From NCBI RefSeq assembly GCF_021568285.1, contig NZ_JAKGTQ010000001.1:868001-932000 (forward strand): a stretch of DNA of 64,000 nt. The letters run 5' to 3'. A program made the translations under genes and the position numbers. The stretch's first letter is position 1. The number at the start of each line of letters is the position of its first letter. Below, in pieces: positions 57,568-64,000 of this stretch. The notes beneath the pieces are model-generated. The model saw nothing but the letters and a program-made list of their open reading frames with translations. It made no database searches and had not been told where the DNA came from. The stretch is from Rheinheimera sp. UJ63 (GTDB taxonomy: Bacteria; Pseudomonadota; Gammaproteobacteria; Enterobacterales; Alteromonadaceae).

Positions 57568-59658
57568 GTGAGAGCTTTACTTCATATACCTGAGAGCGTT
57601 CTCCAAGAGAACAAATTGGGCGTTCAGCATGTGATGGAACTATTCAAAACTGAAAACTGGAAAGAACTTAATGAAATTGTTGTCAGCCGAGACCATTTCG
57701 GAGCTCCTGCCAGTAGGTTCGGAGACGAATACTGGGATTTATCTTCCTACGTCGATACAAAAATCACCAACAAAAAGGGCATTTTTTTCTCTGAGATCGC
57801 ATCAGAATATCTCGCTATGGAGATGAAACTTATCTGTTTTTACTGGATGTATGTAGCTGGCAAGCCCCGGACAGGCCCTGTGATTAAAACAACTACGTTA
57901 ATAAGTCGACACAGTAAACTAAATCAAATATTTAAGTTTTTAGATAGTTACTCATTCAAATCGGTAGAGACGCTCTCACACCCCTTGGTATTTAGTGAAT
58001 TTTGCTCATATATTCAAACCCAACAATACAGCATCGCAAACTGCCAACATATTTTTATTATTGTTGCAAACTTGAGGAGAACAACCGGCGTACTGCCTTT
58101 TGCGTTTTCATCTCCAACAGATCAAACACCAAAAGAATTAGCTAAAGAATATGCTGCATTGGACAAAGTAAAGACGGACCAGTTTTACGCAATACCGACT
58201 AGATTGATGGAGCTCATTTACGCAGAAGCACTAAGCATCGTTGAGTCATTGCATCCACACCGTGATTTAATTCACAACTTACTTACCGATCTTCATGATA
58301 ACTACCTAATTGGCAAGAAAGAAATTGACCAAAAGATAGAATCTGGTCAGTGGCAATGGTTAAAGAAAAGCGAGCCTGCCTACCGAATTGAAGTGAGTAA
58401 ATCTAAGCCTTCTAAAGACTTTGAAATAATTGAGTCTTACATTCAAGAAACGCCATTGGCCAAATTGGTGCCAACAAATGGCAGTAAATTTAAGGGATGG
58501 ATTACAAATGTGCAGACAGCTTGCTACATTGTCTGTGCGGCATTTACAGGCATGAGAAGAAGCGAGTTATATGGCCTGACCGCGGACAGCTTTAAAACAC
58601 GAGTGTTCAATAACCAAAAATATTATTTCCTGCAGTCCCAACACCACAAAATGGTTCAAGGCCGACCTCAGACATGTGAATGGCTCACTGTTCCGGTCGC
58701 ATTAAAAGCGATTGAACTCGCAGAAGCATTGTCTCGTAATATGAGAAGTCAACTGCTTACAGATGGGGATCCAATCCGTGTTCACATATCGGACTGTTTG
58801 TGGCTCAACCAATCCAGCAAAGCAACATTCCCAAAGGTCCGCTTTGAAGGAAGTATGCGAACACATTTCAATGAGATTGCGAAAGCTGCAAATGCTTACA
58901 TCACAGAAGCAGACCTTGAAGAGTTCAAATTAATTAACCCGAATTGTAACCCGCAACACGCCGATGCAAAAATTCAATTGGGCAAGCTATGGCCTCTGAC
59001 ATCTCATCAATTCAGACGCTCTTTTGCTGTGTTCGCAAAACGGCATGACCTTTGCTCTAGTGTTGCAATAAAACAACAATTCAAACACTTGGATGTCCCT
59101 ACGTCAGACTGGTATGGCGAGGGCGGATTAGACAGTAAGTTGTCCTATTTTCAGTTAGACGTTGAACTAAAAGCCTTATTGCGCGAAGTTCAGCACGAAA
59201 TGGTTACTGAAAAAATACATGGTTGGCTCAATTCGAAAGATGAACTCTATGGAAAAATGGGCAAGTCGATCATGAAAGAGCGCAAAACAACCGCCCAGAT
59301 TTTCTCTTCCTGGGATCATGTGTATAGCTTGGTTAAGGCCGGCAAACTAAACTTGGTTGGTACACTTCACTCCTACTGCTTGGCAGGATACGATTGTCAG
59401 ATGCAGAAGGTATCATCTCCAGCGGCCTGTTTTACTTGCGAAAATCAGCTCATCGATAAAGAAAAAGCAAAAAACTGGTTTCAACGGCATAAATGGGCAT
59501 CGGAAAAGCTGCTTTATCTAGATAGCATAGGAGAACTAACAGCATCCGGTTATAGTCACTTCGTAACACAAATCAAAGCAGCTGAGAAAGTGATGCATCA
59601 TTTTAGAATTCCATTTTCAAAGCTTAAAATGGATGGGGCAAAATATGAGCAAATCTGA
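57568..59658 (+). CDS. Large tyrosine recombinase, IntB-like
   Basis: 696 aa from GTG 57568, which follows AAGGGG; an ATG at 57511 lies inside the previous gene without such a site. Catalytic residues present: Arg in FTGMRRSELYG, Lys in HHKMVQGRP, HxxR in TSHQFRRSF, His in FKHLDV and Tyr in SDWYGEGG. The C-terminus has a likely zinc site (YCLAGYDC...CFTCENQ). The unusual length comes from long N- and C-terminal extensions. Overlaps the small fourth gene by 14 bp. Confidence 0.87.
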   Translation: MRALLHIPESVLQENKLGVQHVMELFKTENWKELNEIVVSRDHFGAPASRFGDEYWDLSSYVDTKITNKKGIFFSEIASEYLAMEMKLICFYWMYVAGKPRTGPVIKTTTLISRHSKLNQIFKFLDSYSFKSVETLSHPLVFSEFCSYIQTQQYSIANCQHIFIIVANLRRTTGVLPFAFSSPTDQTPKELAKEYAALDKVKTDQFYAIPTRLMELIYAEALSIVESLHPHRDLIHNLLTDLHDNYLIGKKEIDQKIESGQWQWLKKSEPAYRIEVSKSKPSKDFEIIESYIQETPLAKLVPTNGSKFKGWITNVQTACYIVCAAFTGMRRSELYGLTADSFKTRVFNNQKYYFLQSQHHKMVQGRPQTCEWLTVPVALKAIELAEALSRNMRSQLLTDGDPIRVHISDCLWLNQSSKATFPKVRFEGSMRTHFNEIAKAANAYITEADLEEFKLINPNCNPQHADAKIQLGKLWPLTSHQFRRSFAVFAKRHDLCSSVAIKQQFKHLDVPTSDWYGEGGLDSKLSYFQLDVELKALLREVQHEMVTEKIHGWLNSKDELYGKMGKSIMKERKTTAQIFSSWDHVYSLVKAGKLNLVGTLHSYCLAGYDCQMQKVSSPAACFTCENQLIDKEKAKNWFQRHKWASEKLLYLDSIGELTASGYSHFVTQIKAAEKVMHHFRIPFSKLKMDGAKYEQI

Positions 59659-60094
59659 TTACACTCGTGTTCAGCTTATAAAAGCACTAGAGCGCATTCT
59701 TAGCCATAACACTGAACGTATCTCGCCTGAACAAAAGCTATCAGTGAGAGCGGTTGAGCAAGAAGCCGGATTAGGTAATGGTTCAGCTCATTACTATAAA
59801 GATATAGTTGCAAAGATTCATGACGAAGCGAACCAGCTACGTCTTAAAAGTCAATCTCAGCATTCGACTCAGGACGCGGCATTGGTTGCAAAGCTCAGAG
59901 ATTCTTTGAAAACAGAAAAAAGATTGAAGGAAAAATACCGGATCGAAATCATCAACCTAAGAAAACAAATGAGCCAGCTGGCAGCTCAACATAATTCCAT
60001 GACGTTACAAATTCAGAACTACGCTACAAAAGTTAATGAGCTAGAAAACAAAATACCCCAAATAACAACAAGCATAGAGCTAAAACAATCTTAG
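59645..60094 (+). CDS. Small HTH/coiled-coil recombination accessory protein (Srap/TnpC-like)
   Basis: 149 aa. N-terminal helix-turn-helix-like part (LSVRAVEQEAGLGNGSAHYY, about 38-57) and a long coiled coil (about 85-140, with KLRDSLKTEKRLKEKYRIEI). Tn554-type TnpC and SE srap proteins share this shape and position after recombinase genes; they aid or orient recombination. GGGG lies 7 bp before ATG 59645. Confidence 0.78.
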   Translation: MSKSDYTRVQLIKALERILSHNTERISPEQKLSVRAVEQEAGLGNGSAHYYKDIVAKIHDEANQLRLKSQSQHSTQDAALVAKLRDSLKTEKRLKEKYRIEIINLRKQMSQLAAQHNSMTLQIQNYATKVNELENKIPQITTSIELKQS

Positions 60095-60132
60095 TCAGTT
60101 CTACCCAAGAATCTAGAATTCATCCTAATGCG

Positions 60133-60782
60133 TCATCTAAGCTCTTGAATACAGTTATCCAATATCCATTGGGATATGACGGCTGCACTTCCATTTTGAT
60201 GGTTCACCTTGTCGATTATGGCTTGAACTGCTGTCTGAATGCGAACCTGAGTGAATTTTGATAAATCGACGTCCTGAATCGCATCCAAAAGTCTTGAGTC
60301 TTTTAATAGATCAGAGATGTTGGTCAGAATCTTTCCGTTTTGACCAAATTGGGCTTTAGCGTCAGCAGGTCTATATGAAAAGTCAGATCTAGGTGGAATT
60401 TTGCAGATCGTTATAGGTTTAACTTCAATAGTAGAAGACACCGCCCGCTGAAGTGTTTTTTTGCATTCGGGGTAAGGCCGCTATTGATAACTAACACATC
60501 AAACTGTTGTCGAATCTCGTTTTTGGTTTTGTCTGCGATTAACTTCTGTCCGTTAACCGTGATGCTAAGCTCAGGTGCCAGTTTATCGTTCTCTTTATGA
60601 TGATCCTTTTCAGCGAGATCGATTCGCTTGGTGTTCATCGACGAAAATGCTATGGCGACCGAGCTCTTGCCAAAGCCATTGGGCGCAACTAAAAGATTGG
60701 GTTTGCAGGCTTTTAATTGCACGTTAAAGCATTCATGCGAAATGCCTTTGATGTTCCTTATCGCGATTTGGCTTATAGACAT
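60133..60782 (-). pseudogene. Truncated, frame-shifted AAA/SMC-like ATPase gene
   Basis: Starts at ATG 60782, 12 bp after hsdS. Residues 33-40 are a Walker A (APNGFGKS) in an SMC/AAA-type start (IAIRNIKGISHECFN). The zero frame ends early at 123 aa. A -1 shift at the A7 run (60456-60462; GCA AAA AAA) restores homologous-looking sequence (TLQRAVSSTIEV...) to a TGA at 60133, 216 aa in all. No Walker B or signature region follows, so the C-terminal part seems lost. The end faces the srap-like gene 38 bp away. Confidence 0.7.
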
Positions 60783-60794
60783 CGCCCAATTTCC

Positions 60795-62051
60795 TTATTT
60801 TACCGTTACCTGACCGTTCATTAGCATAGGGAGGAGCCAATCACGGAGCTTTGCCAGCTTTGTATTTTGTTGATTGTTAATAATTATCTTACTGAGCATC
60901 GGTGAGAGCTTTGCATCTATGGCTTGAATTAGCTCCTTCGGTGGTAGGCTAATTCGGCTTGCAATAAGATGATCTTTGGTTATATGCCCCATTGTAGTTT
61001 TTCGAAGTTCTGCGACCATTTTGAAATATTCCAAATATTTCAAAACTTCGAAGTAATAAAACGTTTTTGGATAACTATCCGATGTAACTTTGAAAATGTG
61101 TTGATTTAACGCTCCTTTCCCACCTGTCCATAGTTTCACATCTAAAGTTGCTGACCACGAGAAAAGAATATCACCATCATTTACCACAACCTTTTCAGGT
61201 ACACCTTGATGAACGGATTCCGAACTATCATCGAAGCCAGAGCTAAATTCTCTTATTTTGATTACTTTGTAAGTCGGTTCAGAGCCAGTAGGATAATATT
61301 TCTGACAAGCGATACCGTTAGTAAATATAGCAATATCAACTAACGAACTATCATTCCATCCCTCAGGTATCTCTCGCTTTAGCGCCGTGTTGTAGACCAA
61401 TTTGCCACCGGAAGTTTTGTAGGGCTTTCCGTTGGCATCTGGGAAGTCGAACTGTACAAACCAATAGTCGTACAAGGTTTTGGCCATAGCTTCCAGCTCG
61501 GCGTTGATGCGGTTGTTGAGTTCGATTTTCTCCTCAATGGCAGAAAGCACATTAGCAATTCTTTCCTGTTCTGCCTTCTCTGGGCCATGAAAAGGTATGC
61601 TAGACAATATTCCTGTATTTAAGTTTGGCATTGTCGCGCCAACGGCTTGGCTGACAATCCAATTTTGAATCTTCTGAGTACTGAGGTAGTGGGTTAAAAA
61701 TCTAGCATCGAATTTTTTGCCAGGCCGAAGCAACAAGCAACCAGTACCACAAAAGTATCCTTCTTCGTGCTTGCGAATTAAGGCCTTTTGTGTGACGTCT
61801 CCTCTTCGACTGTAAACAATGTCATTTTCCTTAACGATATATTTAGAGAGGCGTTTAGCATCAAGCTCTGTTATAAATGCAATATTTGAAAGATCAACTC
61901 TGTTGTTCTTCATGTTCGCGGGCATTATGCAGGGTATGCCTTTCGGTACGTAGTCCGAGGCGTGAAGCTGGCTCCCAAACGGCCCCGTATGAATCTTCCC
62001 TCCACCTGCAGAAACTAAGTTGCCGAGTTTTCCATTGAGCGAATTACTCAT
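60795..62051 (-). CDS. hsdS: Type I restriction-modification specificity subunit HsdS
   Basis: 418 aa, two target-recognition domains. Each is followed by a conserved helical spacer: EKAEQERIANVLSAIEEKIE (about 158-177) with KTLYDYWFVQFDFP, and KLAKLRDWLLPMLMNGQ at the C-terminus. The N-terminal half starts LVSAGGGKIHTGPFGSQLH, typical of TRDs. It overlaps hsdM by 8 bp. Directs methylation and cleavage to a bipartite site that cannot be read off. Confidence 0.93.
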   Translation of the reverse strand: MSNSLNGKLGNLVSAGGGKIHTGPFGSQLHASDYVPKGIPCIMPANMKNNRVDLSNIAFITELDAKRLSKYIVKENDIVYSRRGDVTQKALIRKHEEGYFCGTGCLLLRPGKKFDARFLTHYLSTQKIQNWIVSQAVGATMPNLNTGILSSIPFHGPEKAEQERIANVLSAIEEKIELNNRINAELEAMAKTLYDYWFVQFDFPDANGKPYKTSGGKLVYNTALKREIPEGWNDSSLVDIAIFTNGIACQKYYPTGSEPTYKVIKIREFSSGFDDSSESVHQGVPEKVVVNDGDILFSWSATLDVKLWTGGKGALNQHIFKVTSDSYPKTFYYFEVLKYLEYFKMVAELRKTTMGHITKDHLIASRISLPPKELIQAIDAKLSPMLSKIIINNQQNTKLAKLRDWLLPMLMNGQVTVK

Positions 62052-63678
62052 ACTTCAACCCCGCCAACTGCTTTTTGATCTCAGTTTCCAACTCGCGAGA
62101 TTGAATAAACAGGCTATCAAGGTTGCTAGTAAACCCGTGCATTTTTTTTGCAAACTGCTCAGGGGTGATATCTACATACTCGATTTTGACATCGAAGTAC
62201 TGGCCAGCACTTAGGGAGTAGTTCTTAGCCTCAATCTCGTCATAGCTAACAGCAACGGAAAAATCCTCCACTGCCTGTTTGGCATTAAAGGTGTCGATAA
62301 CGCGCTGCTCTTCTTCAGCGCTAAGTACTGTTTTCTGGTTTTTGCCATCTTTGATCTTCTCGCCTAAGTTGGAAGCATCAATCAGCACAACTTTGCCTTT
62401 ATTGCTGCCATCCATAAACAGGATAGATACATTGGTGCCTGTGGTGGCAAAGATATTCGACGGCATGGATATTACGCCTGCCAGCATTTTGTGTTTTACC
62501 AGGTATTCGCGAATGCCTTTGTCGATACCTGACTGCGCGGTGATAAAACCGGTAGGCACGACCACTGCAGCTTTGCCGCCAGGTTTGAGTGAGTGAATGA
62601 TGTGCTGCAAGAACAACTGGTAAATTTCCATTTTGTCCTTGGCTTTGGGTTTGATTTTGGGAATGCCTGCAAAGAAGCGTTCTTTGTTTTCTTTGCTGTC
62701 CAGATCGTTCCTGAAGTCAGAGAAATCCATCTTGAACGGTGGATTGCTGACGATGTAGTCAAACTTCTTAAGATCTTTGCCATCTTTGTGATAGGGATGT
62801 AATACGGTATTACCCTGAATCACATTAGGGATGGAGTGCACAAGATTGTTCAGAATAAGGTTAAGGCGCAGCAAATTGGAGGACTTCTGCGAGATGTCCT
62901 GGGTGTAAATACTGCATCGATTTTCACCAATAGCATGGGCCACGTTCATTAACAAGGTGCCTGAGCCCGCTGAAGGGTCGTAGCAGCTAACGTTTTTCAC
63001 TTTACCTTGTTGATCTGCAGGCACCAGAATGGCCGCCATAATGCGTGCCACCGCATGGGGAGTGTAGTACTCGGCGTATTTACCACCGGAGTTACTGTTG
63101 TAGTCTTTGATCAGGTATTCAAAGATGGTGGCGTAAAAGTCGAATTTTTGTGTGAAGATACGCTCGAAACTGAACTCTACCAGCTTGTTGATGATTGCTC
63201 TGCAGAAGGCATCGCGCTTGGACTCATCAGAAATATATTCGCTGACGCGATCAAACAGCACCACCTTGGTGCCGCCATCGGTCTTAACGGCGAACACATC
63301 GTTATTTGTCAAGGCAATGTCGCGCAGGGTGTCATCAAACAGCTTTGCGAAGTCAGGCGCGTTCTGTTGACCGAATAGGTAGCTGATAAAGTGATGAGGC
63401 TTTAAACGAGCCGTATCGCCACCCATTTGTAGTTGTAGCATTTCCAGTTCGTCTTCGCTCATGGCGACCAGGGCTTCTTCCCATTTTTCCGAGCTGGCGA
63501 CCTTTTCATCGATTTGCTTCGCCTCATAGGCGAACTTGTCGTTGAGGAACTTGTAGAGGAAAGTCTGGGTAATGATTTTGAATTCATTACCATCGTTGCC
63601 CAAGCCATAGTGGGCACAAATGTTCTTAAGGCTGTCGATCAGTGCTTTAGTTTTTTGTTGAAACTCGAGTTCTACCAT
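62044..63678 (-). CDS. hsdM: Type I restriction-modification DNA methyltransferase HsdM
   Basis: 544 aa N6-adenine methyltransferase. N-terminal HsdM domain (LGNDGNEFKIITQTFLYKFL), SAM motif I DPSAGSG (234-240) and catalytic NPPF (312-315). A C-terminal coiled segment joins HsdS. Adjacent hsdS and the upstream partial gene make a type I operon on the minus strand. Confidence 0.95.
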   Translation of the reverse strand: MVELEFQQKTKALIDSLKNICAHYGLGNDGNEFKIITQTFLYKFLNDKFAYEAKQIDEKVASSEKWEEALVAMSEDELEMLQLQMGGDTARLKPHHFISYLFGQQNAPDFAKLFDDTLRDIALTNNDVFAVKTDGGTKVVLFDRVSEYISDESKRDAFCRAIINKLVEFSFERIFTQKFDFYATIFEYLIKDYNSNSGGKYAEYYTPHAVARIMAAILVPADQQGKVKNVSCYDPSAGSGTLLMNVAHAIGENRCSIYTQDISQKSSNLLRLNLILNNLVHSIPNVIQGNTVLHPYHKDGKDLKKFDYIVSNPPFKMDFSDFRNDLDSKENKERFFAGIPKIKPKAKDKMEIYQLFLQHIIHSLKPGGKAAVVVPTGFITAQSGIDKGIREYLVKHKMLAGVISMPSNIFATTGTNVSILFMDGSNKGKVVLIDASNLGEKIKDGKNQKTVLSAEEEQRVIDTFNAKQAVEDFSVAVSYDEIEAKNYSLSAGQYFDVKIEYVDITPEQFAKKMHGFTSNLDSLFIQSRELETEIKKQLAGLKYE

Positions 63679-63702
63679 TTTACCGCTCTTTATGGTTTAC
63701 GT

Positions 63703-64000
63703 TTACCAGGCTCTACTGCCGGTATGAAATTCTTTCAGATACTCTGCAACCACCAAGTGATTAATAAATTTTGAAGCGTTGGCGTTGAGTTGAATTTTTT
63801 GTTCATCTTTGAATCGCCTTATAACTAAAGGCATCATCTGGCGCTCAAAGTAGCCTTCGTTATCCAGTATTTGATTGTTGTTCAGTACCTGTTCGTCGGC
63901 GTCTTGTTTTACGCCGGTTAGGGCTTCAAAAATTTTACGCTCGCTCTCTGATATATCGCTGCGCTCTTGCAGACGCTTGTGAATACGGGTGTATTTAGCA
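63703..64000 (-). CDS. Probable HsdR C-terminal end (partial)
   Basis: The minus strand is open from the window edge to TAA at 63703 (99 codons): ...YTRIHKRLQERSDISESE and NNNQILDNEGYFERQMMP, ending FHTGSRAW. Position directly before hsdM (24 bp) suggests the restriction subunit hsdR or another helicase of the same system. No motif is visible in this short end, so the name is from context. Confidence 0.5.
   Translation of the reverse strand, partial: AKYTRIHKRLQERSDISESERKIFEALTGVKQDADEQVLNNNQILDNEGYFERQMMPLVIRRFKDEQKIQLNANASKFINHLVVAEYLKEFHTGSRAW

Noticed and set aside
54650-60094. Gamma-Mobile-Trio island as the identity of the recombinase set
   Set aside because: Four core genes with three recombinase folds fit the SE core better than a trio; kept only as an alternative because no search was possible.

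Overview
The window is a chromosomal segment from a gammaproteobacterium. The gene content and order fit the Alteromonadales/Chromatiales group (Rheinheimera- or Alishewanella-like): an E. coli-order division and cell-wall cluster, a large TonB-dependent receptor, lpoA-yraN-diaA-dolP, rsmJ-prlC-gorA, and a Kdo transferase joined to a Kdo kinase. The genus is an inference from family resemblance only; no search was run.

Layout. (1) 1-15991, minus strand: the complete dcw cluster mraZ-rsmH-ftsL-ftsI-murE-murF-mraY-murD-ftsW-murG-murC-ddlB-ftsQ-ftsA-ftsZ (ftsZ cut by the window edge). It is packed with 4-11 bp overlaps, mostly ATGA, and is preceded by a row of MraZ-type boxes. (2) 16.3-22.8 kb: a probable cell-wall peptide module made of an RpiR regulator, a dipeptide epimerase, a secreted NlpC/P60 peptidase and a TonB-dependent receptor. 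Similar GGAAT-N5-ATTC(C) palindromes lie before the regulator and in the divergent promoter region. (3) 22.8-36.9 kb: rnpB and mostly housekeeping genes (rsmI, lpoA-yraN-diaA-dolP, recQ, a DsbA-like lipoprotein). (4) 36.9-42.3 kb: a small accessory region with an AraC regulator and DMT exporter, a secreted RNase Sa-like toxin with a barstar-like inhibitor, gene remnants and a mosaic repeat family. One 415-bp tandem duplication there has copied the 3' end of the neighbouring flavoprotein gene. (5) 42.2-48.2 kb: LPS/core genes, including a waaA-kdkA fusion and three further glycosyltransferases. (6) 48.5-54.6 kb: housekeeping genes (peroxiredoxin, rsmJ, DNA glycosylase, prlC, gorA).

(7) 54.6-64.0 kb: a mobile island directly after gorA. 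It opens with four overlapping or nearly touching plus-strand genes: three tyrosine-recombinase-fold proteins (the middle one lacking several catalytic residues) and a small HTH/coiled-coil protein. From memory this matches the intA-tfp-intB-srap core of strand-biased circularizing integrative elements (SEs) of marine gammaproteobacteria. A near-consensus promoter and a perfect 9-bp inverted repeat with a 7-nt spacer lie just before the first gene. Facing this core is a type I restriction-modification operon (a probable hsdR end, hsdM, hsdS) followed by a truncated ATPase gene whose reading frame shifts at an A7 tract. The island runs off the right edge.

The most interesting signals are the four-gene recombinase core with its palindrome and possible matching edge sequence, the frame-broken ATPase at the core/cargo junction, the waaA-kdkA fusion with an in-frame internal ribosome site, the putative RpiR muropeptide regulon, and the duplication that carries a gene end.
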